Positions 44,901 through 53,836 of a stretch of DNA of 64,000 bases are shown here, piece by piece. This DNA is from Marivirga tractuosa DSM 4126 (GTDB lineage Bacteria; Bacteroidota; Bacteroidia; Cytophagales; Cyclobacteriaceae): the NCBI RefSeq assembly GCF_000183425.1, contig NC_014759.1, positions 2,511,001-2,575,000 of the forward strand, given 5' to 3'. The position numbers were made by a program, and so were the translations under genes. The notes under the pieces were generated by a model. It did no database searches. It was not told where the DNA came from and saw only the letters and a program-made list of their open reading frames with translations. Position 1 is the first letter of the stretch, and every line of letters starts with the position of its first letter.

Positions 44901-44934
44901 AAGCTATTTTGTCATTTCAAGCAAAATAGCTTTC
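44899..44934. terminator. Bidirectional terminator between the LytTR and SDR genes
   Basis: GAAAGCTATTTTG (44899-44911) and CAAAATAGCTTTC (44922-44934) are perfectly complementary with a 10-base loop. The left arm overlaps the LytTR stop codon. It lies between convergent genes. Confidence 0.75.
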
Positions 44935-44938
44935 CAAG

Positions 44939-45697
44939 TTATGCAGTCATTCCCCCGTCAACAGGATTAACTGTTCCTGTAATAAAGCTACTATCATCAC
45001 CTCCTAAAAACAACATCAGTTTTGCTACATCCTCGTTTGTAGCATAGCGCTGCAAAGGGATGCTTTGCTCAAATCCTTTTTTAGCTTCTGCTCCTGCACC
45101 GGGTGCAAAGCCTTCTTCCAAAGAACGCATCATTCTATTATCGACTGGAGATGGGTTTACAGTATTCACCCTGATTTTATGTGGAGCTCCTTCCAAAGCA
45201 GCAGATTTCATCATGCCAATTACTGCATGTTTGCTAGTTACATAAGGTAAAACATTGGGTGTTCCCATTAATCCCGCTACTGAAGAGGTGATGATAATAC
45301 TTCCGCCATCTTTATTTTTCTTCATAACTGGAAATACATGTCTTAATCCATAATAAACACCTTTAATATTGACATTTACTAATTGATCAAAGACGTCTAA
45401 AGGATAATCATCTAGTGGCGATACCTTTCCTTCAATTCCTGCATTATTATAGAAAACATCTATGCCTCCCATCTTGTCTACAGCATATTGAACATATTTT
45501 GCGACTTCAGTTTCTTTAGTTACATCAGCTCTAAAGGTAAAAAGTTGCTCTGAAGCTAATTCAGATTTAGCTGTTTGTAAATCCTCATCCTTGAGGTCGG
45601 TAATCAAAACTTTGGCTCCTTGGCCTAATAAAGCTTTAGCAAGTGCCTTACCAATTGCCCCACTACCTCCAGTAATTACTACTCGTTTGTTTTTCAT
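44939..45697 (-). CDS. Short-chain dehydrogenase/reductase
   Basis: 252 residues. TGGSGAIGKALAKAL (near 10, cofactor loop), YNNAGIEG (near 88), the catalytic Ser in IIITSSVAGLM (near 140) and Tyr/Lys in LPYVTSKHAV (near 155-159), plus VNTVNPSPVDN. The C-terminus VNPVDGGMTA is also typical. Substrate is unknown. It stands alone, convergent with the LytTR gene. Confidence 0.9.
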   Translation of the reverse strand: MKNKRVVITGGSGAIGKALAKALLGQGAKVLITDLKDEDLQTAKSELASEQLFTFRADVTKETEVAKYVQYAVDKMGGIDVFYNNAGIEGKVSPLDDYPLDVFDQLVNVNIKGVYYGLRHVFPVMKKNKDGGSIIITSSVAGLMGTPNVLPYVTSKHAVIGMMKSAALEGAPHKIRVNTVNPSPVDNRMMRSLEEGFAPGAGAEAKKGFEQSIPLQRYATNEDVAKLMLFLGGDDSSFITGTVNPVDGGMTA

Positions 45698-45898
45698 GTC
45701 TATTGAGTTAGGTTCTAATAATCAAAACGTTAGGATAGCAATGGAGTTGGTGAGCTTAGTTACATTTGGAAATGATTTATATCATGCTTTTTGAATCTAA
45801 ATAACATTTGACGATAGCTATTGAGCTAAGATTTTATTTACTTAATTTTGTATTAGTAATTTCTATAAAGTCTATAGCAATACATTCTTATCCAATCT

Positions 45899-47545
45899 AT
45901 GCAGGATTCCTACTTCATAAAGTTCAAAACTGACACATCTGAATACTCACTACCTGAGAAATTTACATTCCCTTTTTCATATGAACCTCACCCGCTCACT
46001 GAATTAGCAGCAAATGAATTGCAAGAAAATCTGAAAGCTGCTAATATTAAAAATGAAATAAGTGGCAAAATGTATGGCGTATTAGTGGTTCAAAATCAAT
46101 CCGGTGAATTAGGATACTTAACATCCTTCTCAGGACAGGATTATGATGGTGATCCACCTGTCAATTTTGTTCCTCCCATTTATGATCGGTTGGAATTAAA
46201 AGGATTTTATAAGAAAGGCGAAGAAGAACTGGTGAAAATCAACCGAAAAATCAAACAACTTGAGGAAGACCGAAATTTCAATAAATTGATGGCGGAGCTT
46301 AAAGAGCAAAGTAAAAAATCAAATTTGGAATTAAAATCCGCACAAGAAAAAAAACAAATGGCTAAGGCTTTAAGAAAGGAAAAACGAGAGGAAGGCATGG
46401 TCAATCTTAGCCCTGAAGCTTTTGATAAATTGGATGAACAGCTGCGAAAAGAAAGCATCAATGAAGATTACAACTACAAGAAATTAAATAAAGGGTGGAA
46501 AAAGAAAATTGCTTCCATACAATCCAAAGTAGCGGTTTATGAATCTCAAATTCAGCGATTAAAGAAAGAACGAAAGCAGAGATCCATCAAATTGCAAAAG
46601 CAGATTTTTGATCAATATCAATTTTTAAATGTAAAAGGGCAAAGAAAAGGCTTGGAAGAAATTTTTGAACCGCTTGTTTATCCTCCTTCTGGTGCAGGAG
46701 ATTGTGCATTACCCAAATTGCTGCAATACGCCTTTGTAAGTCAATATAAGCCAATTGCCATGGGAGAATTTTGGTGGGGAAAAGCACCAAAATCAGAATT
46801 ACGTAAAGAAGGTAGGTTTTATCCTGCTTGCAGCGGAAAGTGCAAACCTATTTTAGGTCACATGTTAAAGGGCTTAAATCTAGAAGACGATCCTTTGCTA
46901 CAATACACAGCTGAGGACAAAGTGATTGAAAAACTTTATGAAGATGAGCAAATAGTAGTAATAGTGAAGCCAGCAGGATTGCTTAGCATTCCATCGAAAG
47001 AGATAAAAGATTCTGTATTAACTAGAATGCAGAAAACATATCCTAAAGCTACGGGTCCGTTATTAGCGCATAGATTGGATAAAATGACCTCTGGAATAAT
47101 GCTGATTAGCAAGGATTTGGATAGTCATAAATTTTTGCAAAAGCAATTCATGGATAAAACCATTCAAAAAAGGTATTGTGCTGTATTGGAGGGAACGTTG
47201 GATAAAAGTGAAGGAGAAGTAAATTTGCCATTAGCGGTGGATGAAGACAATCGACCTATGCAGAAGGTAGATTTTGAATCAGGAAGAAAGGCATTAACCA
47301 AATGGAGGCTTATCAGTAACAATGATAAAAAAAGCATGGTGACTTTTATCCCTGTCACGGGAAGAACACACCAATTAAGAGTTCATGCTGCCCATCCAAA
47401 AGGTTTGGATGCTCCTATCATTGGAGATACGCTTTATGGAAATAAAGCTGAAAGATTGATGTTACATGCAGAATATATTCAGTTCAAACATCCTCAAAAT
47501 GGTAGAATTATGCAATTTGAAAACATGGCATCTTTTGGTATTTAG
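45899..47545 (+). CDS. RluA-family rRNA/tRNA pseudouridine synthase with long N-terminal extension
   Basis: 548 residues. The C-terminal ~220 residues are an RluA-type synthase: YEDEQIVVIVKPAGLLSIPSK and the catalytic Asp in LLAHRLDKMTSGIML (near 395), IQKRYCAVLEG, and VTGRTHQLRVHAAH. The N-terminal ~330 residues contain an unusually long, highly charged coiled-coil-prone region (about 110-235, with repeated KKE/KQL heptads) that simple RluA proteins (~220-330 residues) lack. It adds pseudouridine to a structured RNA, but the target is unknown. Confidence 0.88.
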   Translation: MQDSYFIKFKTDTSEYSLPEKFTFPFSYEPHPLTELAANELQENLKAANIKNEISGKMYGVLVVQNQSGELGYLTSFSGQDYDGDPPVNFVPPIYDRLELKGFYKKGEEELVKINRKIKQLEEDRNFNKLMAELKEQSKKSNLELKSAQEKKQMAKALRKEKREEGMVNLSPEAFDKLDEQLRKESINEDYNYKKLNKGWKKKIASIQSKVAVYESQIQRLKKERKQRSIKLQKQIFDQYQFLNVKGQRKGLEEIFEPLVYPPSGAGDCALPKLLQYAFVSQYKPIAMGEFWWGKAPKSELRKEGRFYPACSGKCKPILGHMLKGLNLEDDPLLQYTAEDKVIEKLYEDEQIVVIVKPAGLLSIPSKEIKDSVLTRMQKTYPKATGPLLAHRLDKMTSGIMLISKDLDSHKFLQKQFMDKTIQKRYCAVLEGTLDKSEGEVNLPLAVDEDNRPMQKVDFESGRKALTKWRLISNNDKKSMVTFIPVTGRTHQLRVHAAHPKGLDAPIIGDTLYGNKAERLMLHAEYIQFKHPQNGRIMQFENMASFGI

Positions 47546-47557
47546 TCAAAAATAAAC

Positions 47558-47582
47558 CCACAAGATTTGAAATCTTGTGGGC
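47558..47582 (-). terminator. Hairpin terminator between convergent genes
   Basis: CCCACAAGATTT (47558-47569) and AAATCTTGTGGG (47571-47582) are perfectly complementary around one base. Read on the minus strand it is followed by TTTATTTTTG, so it best fits the end of the giant T9SS metalloprotease gene, whose stop is at 47609. Confidence 0.65.
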
Positions 47583-47608
47583 TTAATGTAAATAGAATAT
47601 TTACCATT

Positions 47609-50600
47609 CTACTCAATTAGAACCTTAATTTGAGTACTTTGACTTCCTGTAGTAACTCTAACCAAATAAAGCCCTTCAATCGCCTTCTTTAGATCTATTT
47701 CTTGGACTTCTTGAGTACTAACTTTATTAAACTTCTCTGAAAATATTCTTCGGCCATTTAAACTGTAAACTTCTACATTATAGTCGCCTAAATATTCATT
47801 TTCAAAAGAGATATTTAATGCTCTATTTTTATTTAATGGGTTAGGAAAAGCAGAAAAGCTTCTGGCTAATGGGGAATCATTAGAGGTGATGATATTATCC
47901 ACATTTGAAAAACCAACACAATTTTCAACAAGAACCGCAACATAATATTGACCATCTTCAATTGCCAAATATGTTTGTTCTGTTGCATCAGGTATTGAAT
48001 CCCCATTTAAAAACCATTGATAGCTTTCGCCTTCACTTGCAGTTAGTAATACAGTAAAATCATTACTTCTTTCCCCTATTGATATAGAAGGAAAATGATT
48101 TAATCCAATATTAATAAACTCCTCTTTTGTCTCCGTTACAAATGCTCCATTCAAGTCCTCTGCAGTCAAAGTAACATCATAACTTCCAGCAGTGCTAAAT
48201 TTAATTTCATGAGGGCCAGTGCCACTTGCAAATTGTGGTTCAGCACCTTCACCAAAATCCCATTGCAAATCTTTTATAGACCCCAAAGATTCATTACTAA
48301 ATACTATTGTAGCTCCTTCACAGGCATACTCAACTTCAGCACTAAAATCAGGTATTGCTGGCCCAGCAAGTGGCCCCAATATTTCAAAATTGTCAATTGC
48401 CATTCCGGCATCTACTTCAGCCGCATCTGTTAGAAACTTAATTCTAAAACTAACCCTTTCAGCACCTGCTAGGAAAGACACATCAGTAAATTTTTTCACA
48501 AATTCATTTTCTGTATTTCCACTAAAAATCGGAACTTCATTACCAAATACAGACTGCGGATCACTTATTTGAGTGTACCAATTATCTTCAAGTTCATCTT
48601 TAAGTTTAATCCAATTTTCTCCTCTATCAACTGTATATTCAACAATAAAACCATCCCAATTGTCTTCAAACTGATAATTAGTTTCAAAAGAAAATTGATA
48701 ATCTCCTAAGCTTTTAAAGTCAAATTCTGGTGTATAGATATAGGCTTCAGAATTGTTTTCATATAATTCTGCATCAGGTGCAGTAACAAAAGCGAAATCA
48801 CCACTTGCCGTACCTGCCTTTCCAGTTATTTCGCTTCGGCCAAGTACAAAACCAGTTCCGGATACGTTTTGAATGCTAAAATCTACTTCAGCCTGTTCTA
48901 AGTTACCACCATCTTCCAACTGATAAGGAACCTGTCGAGTTGGAATAATTTTAATTAAATTTTCCTTTACAACAGTAGCATTACCCGCATCACTAGTTAT
49001 TGTCAAACTAACATCATAAACCCCACCGCTAGCATAGCTATGGCTAGGATTCTCTTGATTTGAGGTGTTGCCGTCTCCAAAATCCCAACTATATGAAGTT
49101 GCTCCTGCTGAAATATATTCGAAATTGATTTGATCCCCCGTGTAATTCAATGCGGTAGAAGTACTAATAAAATCAGCTGTAGGATCAGAACTTAAAATTT
49201 CAAAATCATCCACTAATACGCCATCAGCTTCATATCCTGCCTCAGGGAAATCTTGTACTACATAAAATACTAATCTGAAATTCACATTTTGATTACCCCC
49301 CAAAAAGCTGACATTATATTTAGCGTTTAAAGGAAGCAATGTAGTATCTCCATTGTTTACTTCATAAGTTTGTTCAATCCAACCAGAATTGTCATTTATA
49401 GAAAAAACGCTCGGGGAATTTTCTCTGAAATTATACCAGTTTTCTGCTCTTGGGTCATCTTGAGTTCCTAATACTTCCCACGTTTGACCCCTGTCCAAAG
49501 AAAACTCCATTTGAAGCCCAAAAGGCCCCTGATTGAAGAAGCCGTTCGTTGTAGTGGCATTGGCCATCATAAAATTAAAGCTTAATTCTATGTTTTCATT
49601 TTCTGAACTAAAATCAAATGTTGGCGAAACCAAAGCACTACTTGAGTTTAAGTCTGCAAATCCAATATCTTCAGATAGCTTCGTTTTCCATACGTTATTA
49701 CCTGAAATGGCTGAATTTAAAACATTACCTGGTTGGCCGTATTCCCAATGGTTCTCATTACCATTTATTATGATGGATTGCCAATCAGACGCATTTGTTT
49801 CGAAATCACCACCCTCAGCAAGTGTATAAGGCAACGACTTGTCTTGTAGTGCTACAATATTTACAGTATAAAATTTGTTCGGTGCATCTGCTGGTGCTGT
49901 ATAGTTTCGGCCAGTTCCATCTTCAACTCCCTGAAAATAGTATTTGATAGTAGAAGTTTCACCAGGGTTAGGAATACTTGCTGTAAAATCTTTCCCATTT
50001 CCTGTATCAGTCATCACTATATTATTACTTGACTGAAAATCATCAAGTGAATAAACTAGCTCGGGAACTTTTTCATTGAATGTAGTATCAGAAAAAACAG
50101 ATAAATCCACTACAAAATCATCGTTGATATTCTCAGTGATTTGGTTTCCATTTTGATGCTGCATATAGGTATGAATCCAACCCATATCAGCAAAAAGTTC
50201 ATAAGTGATTCCAGGAGCATGAATAGCTTCACCTGCACCAAATTGAGGAGACATTAGAGAATTTTCATTTCCTGGACCATATTCATTTTCATCCAAGTGA
50301 GAATAGCTGGAACCACCATTCCATGTGGATGGAGTATATAATTTTGGCTCTTCTCCTAATTGGTTCACGGAGATAGGCCCATTAAAAAACAAATTGTTGC
50401 TTGTTAGAGCATCACCAGTTTCTTCCGAATTATCAGGTAAATCTATTATAGGAGTTCCATCTCCTAGATTTACAAATTCTGTATAAATTGAGGTTTTGCC
50501 AGTTTCGCCAGCAGACCACGATCCCTGTGAATTTTCATAGGAGGCCAAACCTATAAATCCTAATCCGTGGCCTAGTTCATGCAAGACGATAGATACAAAA

Positions 50601-51142
50601 TCATATTGTCCAGCAGGAGGATTTCCATCCGTGCCTAAATAAAAATTGAAATCACTATTGAAATTTGAATTGATGTCAGGATTGCCAGGCTTATTCAAAT
50701 CTTTTCCTGCAATTTTTTCGGCTAGCGCTATTGGATAAAATGTGTTTTGAACAGGCGCCCCGTCAAAATCTCTAACGAAATCTGATGGTCCAGCAGAACC
50801 TAAAACCCCTTGACCTAGTGGCACATAGTTAGCATTTACATGAATTGTCACAGGCGATTTAAGAATTGATGCCCATATATCAACTGCATATTGATATGCT
50901 ACTTTAGCTTCTTCACTAAAGCCATTGTAATTAACAATTATATTAGCAGTGCTTTCGGTGCTTTGATTAGTAACACCTCGAGCAGCTAGTGCCTGAAATT
51001 TTTCCGGTGGTGGAACAAAAGTATCGTAAGAATTGTGATCAACTGGACAAATTACAGGATCAAATTTTTTAAATACTTGGGCGTTTACCGCATTAAATCC
51101 AAGAAATATAATGCAAATAGCTAAGGTAAATGTTTTTTTCAT
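47609..51142 (-). CDS. Giant secreted T9SS metalloprotease with PKD domains
   Basis: 1177 residues from the ATG at 51142. A longer in-frame start at 51379 is rejected because the signal peptide (MKKTFTLAICIIFLGFNAVNAQ) begins here. Residues ~60-290 are a metalloprotease domain with the zinc motif HELGHGLGF (near 185); the third metzincin His is not at the canonical +6 position (Gly-Phe-Ile-Gly instead). Two PKD-like domains (YSWDFGDGNTSNQENP near 682; LQWDFGEGAEP near 959) and two concanavalin-like beta modules follow. The C-terminus SPLARSFSAFPNPLNKN.. to KVLIE is a type A T9SS sorting domain, so it is expected at the surface. Confidence 0.88.
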   Translation of the reverse strand: MKKTFTLAICIIFLGFNAVNAQVFKKFDPVICPVDHNSYDTFVPPPEKFQALAARGVTNQSTESTANIIVNYNGFSEEAKVAYQYAVDIWASILKSPVTIHVNANYVPLGQGVLGSAGPSDFVRDFDGAPVQNTFYPIALAEKIAGKDLNKPGNPDINSNFNSDFNFYLGTDGNPPAGQYDFVSIVLHELGHGLGFIGLASYENSQGSWSAGETGKTSIYTEFVNLGDGTPIIDLPDNSEETGDALTSNNLFFNGPISVNQLGEEPKLYTPSTWNGGSSYSHLDENEYGPGNENSLMSPQFGAGEAIHAPGITYELFADMGWIHTYMQHQNGNQITENINDDFVVDLSVFSDTTFNEKVPELVYSLDDFQSSNNIVMTDTGNGKDFTASIPNPGETSTIKYYFQGVEDGTGRNYTAPADAPNKFYTVNIVALQDKSLPYTLAEGGDFETNASDWQSIIINGNENHWEYGQPGNVLNSAISGNNVWKTKLSEDIGFADLNSSSALVSPTFDFSSENENIELSFNFMMANATTTNGFFNQGPFGLQMEFSLDRGQTWEVLGTQDDPRAENWYNFRENSPSVFSINDNSGWIEQTYEVNNGDTTLLPLNAKYNVSFLGGNQNVNFRLVFYVVQDFPEAGYEADGVLVDDFEILSSDPTADFISTSTALNYTGDQINFEYISAGATSYSWDFGDGNTSNQENPSHSYASGGVYDVSLTITSDAGNATVVKENLIKIIPTRQVPYQLEDGGNLEQAEVDFSIQNVSGTGFVLGRSEITGKAGTASGDFAFVTAPDAELYENNSEAYIYTPEFDFKSLGDYQFSFETNYQFEDNWDGFIVEYTVDRGENWIKLKDELEDNWYTQISDPQSVFGNEVPIFSGNTENEFVKKFTDVSFLAGAERVSFRIKFLTDAAEVDAGMAIDNFEILGPLAGPAIPDFSAEVEYACEGATIVFSNESLGSIKDLQWDFGEGAEPQFASGTGPHEIKFSTAGSYDVTLTAEDLNGAFVTETKEEFINIGLNHFPSISIGERSNDFTVLLTASEGESYQWFLNGDSIPDATEQTYLAIEDGQYYVAVLVENCVGFSNVDNIITSNDSPLARSFSAFPNPLNKNRALNISFENEYLGDYNVEVYSLNGRRIFSEKFNKVSTQEVQEIDLKKAIEGLYLVRVTTGSQSTQIKVLIE

Positions 51143-51218
51143 AATGTAATTTTTAATTAATTTGACTAAAATTAAACATCTTATTTCGTAATTGTAACTT
51201 ATTAAAAAAATTTCTTGT

Positions 51219-51710
51219 ATGAATAAGATGTCGTTTATAAACCATATGGATATGTATAAATTCTCGTTATTTTTTGTAGTCCCACTCTTTATATTATTAT
51301 TAATTGCTTGTAAAAGCAACAAAAGCATGAGTTCACAACAAGCAGAGGAGATATTTAGTTTAAACACTACTGCTTGCATGGGGCCATGCCCTGTGTTTGA
51401 ATTATCGCTTTATGGTGATCAAAAATTAGTTTTTAATGGTAAGGAAAACACAAAAATCAAAGGGAAGAAAGAAGTAAAATTGGACGATGAGCAATTTGAA
51501 GCACTTCTAGGTATAATACAAACTGCCGACTGGGCGAATTTAAAAGAAGAATACAAATCTACTATGCAGGATTTACCTACTCAAAACTTCACCTACAACA
51601 ATAACGGTGTTGTAAAGCAGGTATCAAGGTATGGCGGTGGCCCTGCTTCGATTTCTAATATGAGTGATACTATTTTGACATTTGTGGAAGAGCAAGTCTT
51701 TGCAAACTGA
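51219..51710 (+). CDS. DUF6438-like lipoprotein
   Basis: Up to 163 residues; the first ATG (51219) is used, but ATGs at 51246 and 51252 give a more typical signal. The lipobox is LLLIACKS. The mature N-terminus NTTACMGPCPVFELSLYGDQKL matches the (T)AC(F)GxCPVxxL pattern of DUF6438, then a series of beta strands ending VSRYGGG. Function unknown. It is divergent from the metalloprotease gene and convergent with the NTF2-like gene. Confidence 0.75.
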   Translation: MNKMSFINHMDMYKFSLFFVVPLFILLLIACKSNKSMSSQQAEEIFSLNTTACMGPCPVFELSLYGDQKLVFNGKENTKIKGKKEVKLDDEQFEALLGIIQTADWANLKEEYKSTMQDLPTQNFTYNNNGVVKQVSRYGGGPASISNMSDTILTFVEEQVFAN

Positions 51711-51712
51711 TT

Positions 51713-52237
51713 CTATTTTTCGTTAGTTAAATATTCCCGAGGGATTTTCTCATCATCTGATTCATTGCTCCAAAAAACGGATATGATATACCATCGGTCT
51801 TTTCCTCTGAGCAATTGAATGCTATTGATTCCACGCCTCTCAATAGGGCCGTTTTCTGAGGTTCGTACTGCATAAGTACTGAAACAGTGTGCTATATTTC
51901 CAAATGATTCTGTGATTCTGTGTAATTCTTGCTCGTAAAAAGCTGTTCCACCTCGGTTTTTCTGATACATTTCAACATATTCCTGAGGTGTCCAATAATG
52001 ATAAGTTACCTCCCCGGACTCAATTTTTTGAGTGGGAATCAATTTGGCATCTTCTGAAAACAGATACTCAAATCTATTCCAATCCCTTTCTCTATCGGCA
52101 GGTCCAGAAATTACATCAGTTAATGCTGACATAATGGATTCAATAGATTTGACATCCTCATCATATTCTTGGGCGAAATTTGCCTGTGAACTAGATATTG
52201 TTAAAATCAGAACCAGAAGCCTTTTAATATTATTCAT
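51713..52237 (-). CDS. Secreted NTF2/SnoaL-like protein
   Basis: 174 residues from the ATG at 52237 (a TTG at 52249 is rejected). MNNIKRLLVLILTISSSQANFAQ is a signal peptide. The mature part (DVKSIESIMSALTDVI, DWNRFEYLFSEDAKLIP, IAHCFSTYAVRTSE, DRWYIISVFWSNE) fits the cone-shaped NTF2-like fold seen in SnoaL-type and ketosteroid-isomerase-like proteins. No catalytic assignment. It overlaps the xre gene by eight bases (ATGAATAA), so the two are probably co-transcribed. Confidence 0.7.
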   Translation of the reverse strand: MNNIKRLLVLILTISSSQANFAQEYDEDVKSIESIMSALTDVISGPADRERDWNRFEYLFSEDAKLIPTQKIESGEVTYHYWTPQEYVEMYQKNRGGTAFYEQELHRITESFGNIAHCFSTYAVRTSENGPIERRGINSIQLLRGKDRWYIISVFWSNESDDEKIPREYLTNEK

Positions 52238-52766
52238 CTTTTTTATCAATAATTTTTATCAAATCGGTATTGCTCTTTAATACTGTCTGTAATATGTCCA
52301 ATAAATTGACATAATCCGCAGATAATTTTTTACTAAGTTCTTCCGTGCTTTCATTTGAATTCATTCGCATTTTATGAAAAGCTCTAAAACCATCAACCAT
52401 TTTCTGGATATCCTTGTTTTGATCTTTTAACCGTTTGACTTTATCCTCTGCATTATGGTTTCCTTTTAAGGCATTAACACGATCTTTTAGTCCTTGAATG
52501 GGGAAGTTTTCTTCAAATATTTTAAAGGGATTTCTATCGTGTTTTACTTTTTTGGTAGAATATTGTAAATCTTCATTTACAATTTGGTGAATATCTATGC
52601 CAAAATAATCTGCTATATTAACCAAATTTTCAATACTCGGCTGTGCCAACTCCTTTTCATAAGAAGCAATATTACCTCGTTTAAGCCCAACAGCCTCTGC
52701 CATAGCGGTTTGGCTTAATCCCTTTTCAGTTCTTAAATACTTTATGTTATTCGATATTTTTGTCAT
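52230..52766 (-). CDS. XRE-type transcription regulator
   Basis: 178 residues. The N-terminal ~60 residues are a helix-turn-helix of the XRE/Cro-CI type: ISNNIKYLRTEKGLSQTAMAEAVGLKRGNIASYEKELAQPSIENLV. The rest (residues ~75-178) is a helical, charged region likely for dimer or partner binding. The gene is divergent from ytxH-dps, and two 21-bp repeats in between form a probable operator. It is expected to repress itself and possibly the stress genes; that is inference from position. Confidence 0.88.
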   Translation of the reverse strand: MTKISNNIKYLRTEKGLSQTAMAEAVGLKRGNIASYEKELAQPSIENLVNIADYFGIDIHQIVNEDLQYSTKKVKHDRNPFKIFEENFPIQGLKDRVNALKGNHNAEDKVKRLKDQNKDIQKMVDGFRAFHKMRMNSNESTEELSKKLSADYVNLLDILQTVLKSNTDLIKIIDKKDE

Positions 52767-52767
52767 T

Positions 52768-52820
52768 TGTCAACAATATTAACATTTTTTGAGTAAAAAT
52801 GTCAATATATGTAACATTTT
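52768..52820. promoter_or_regulatory. Paired operator-like direct repeats, xre/ytxH intergenic region
   Basis: Two 21-bp units of the form TGTCAA-N6-TAACATTTT occur at 52768-52788 and 52800-52820, with 32 bp (about three helical turns) between starts. Each half resembles a short palindrome (TGTCAA..TTAACA), and a larger inverted pair ACATTTTT / AAAAATGT (52783-52801) sits in the middle. The first unit begins two bases from the xre start codon. This is the expected layout of an autoregulatory XRE operator. Confidence 0.6.
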
Positions 52821-52879
52821 GTATAAATGAAGGTTAGTATAAGTAGAATTTAATCAATAACCTTTAAATAAATATCACT

Positions 52880-53137
52880 ATGAATAACGGAGTAAAAATT
52901 TTAACAGGATTCAGTTTAGGATTATTAACAGGAGCAGTTGCAGGATTACTTTATGCACCTGAAAAAGGAGATAAAACAAGAAAAAAATTAAAAAAGAATG
53001 TTGACAAATCGTATAAAGATTCAATCAAGAAAATTGATGAGTTGAAATCAACATTAAATAAAGAAATCGATAGTGTTTCAAGCAAAGGAAAAGAAACAAT
53101 CGATCAATTGAAAGAATCAGTAAATTATAAAAACTGA
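52880..53137 (+). CDS. YtxH-like small protein
   Basis: 85 residues. A single hydrophobic helix (KILTGFSLGLLTGAVAGLLYAP, about 5-26) is followed by a long charged helix (KGDKTRKKLKKNVDKSYKDSIKKIDELK..), the YtxH pattern. YtxH is a general-stress protein of Bacillus; homologues in Bacteroidota are uncharacterised. It is followed 51 bases on by dps, and the pair is probably one operon under the XRE regulator's repeats. Confidence 0.85.
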   Translation: MNNGVKILTGFSLGLLTGAVAGLLYAPEKGDKTRKKLKKNVDKSYKDSIKKIDELKSTLNKEIDSVSSKGKETIDQLKESVNYKN

Positions 53138-53188
53138 TAATTATACTGATATTTTAATTTTTTTTGAATTGATAAATAGATTAATTAT

Positions 53189-53680
53189 ATGAGTACTACA
53201 GTAGATAAAAGATATAGAAAATTAGGATTTGATAAGTCAGAAACAGAAAGATTGGTAGAGGTAATGAATGCTTTATTAGCAAATTACCATATGCATTATC
53301 AGAAATTGAGGAATTTCCACTGGAATGTGAAAGGAGCTGATTTTTTCGATTTGCATGAACAATTTGAAGAACGCTATGACATAGCGAAAGAAAGTATTGA
53401 TGAAATAGCAGAAAGAATCAGAGTTTTCGGTCACACTCCATTAAGTAATTTGAGTGACTATATGGAGAACTCCAATATTAAAGAGTCACCGACAGATTTA
53501 CCGGCTGAAGAAATGGTGCAGGAGATCTTAAATGATTACCAAATCTTATTATCGTATCTGACTGATGCCATGAATGCAGCGATAGATATAGGGGATGTAG
53601 GTACTGAGGATATGTTGAATACCTTCATCCAAGACATGGAAAAACACCACTGGATGTTAAGTTCTTTCTTAGGCAAATAA
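53189..53680 (+). CDS. dps: Dps-family DNA-binding ferritin
   Basis: 163 residues, the normal length of Dps. The four-helix ferritin core has the ferroxidase-site region YHMHYQKLRNFHWNVKGADFFDLHEQFEERYD (helices A/B; His/Asp ligands), SIDEIAERIRVFGHTPLSNLSDY and MEKHHWMLSSFLGK. Dps oxidises and stores iron with H2O2 and protects DNA. Cytosolic. It lies in the ytxH-dps operon and ends at a strong terminator. Confidence 0.94.
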   Translation: MSTTVDKRYRKLGFDKSETERLVEVMNALLANYHMHYQKLRNFHWNVKGADFFDLHEQFEERYDIAKESIDEIAERIRVFGHTPLSNLSDYMENSNIKESPTDLPAEEMVQEILNDYQILLSYLTDAMNAAIDIGDVGTEDMLNTFIQDMEKHHWMLSSFLGK

Positions 53681-53701
53681 TTAAATAATAGTTTTTTAAT
53701 T

Positions 53702-53738
53702 AAAAGCTGAATCTTGAAAAGGATTCAGCTTTTTTTTT
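53702..53738 (+). terminator. Rho-independent terminator after dps
   Basis: AAAAGCTGAATC (53702-53713) is perfectly paired with GATTCAGCTTTT (53722-53733), followed by further T residues. It lies 22 bases after the dps stop. Confidence 0.9.
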
Positions 53739-53836
53739 GAGCTAACTTTATACCCCGAGCCCGTGTAAACTATTATTTGTTAAAATGGCAAAAATAGATA
53801 AGTTTTAATATGCTTTTTTTAGCTTTGTAACCGAAG

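Noticed and set aside
47895..47903. Single DnaA box TTATCCACA (also at 3307-3315 and 10332-10340)
   Set aside because: They lie alone and inside coding DNA, and isolated matches are expected by chance in AT-rich sequence; only the cluster at 34.05 kb is notable.
48219..48572. 117-codon frame antisense to the metalloprotease (similar ones at 20040-20516, 32993-33346 and elsewhere)
   Set aside because: Long antisense frames appear by codon bias opposite strong genes; no independent evidence.
51143..51379. 79-codon N-terminal extension of the giant metalloprotease
   Set aside because: It puts a non-secretory sequence ahead of a clean signal peptide that begins at 51142, and overlaps the divergent gene.
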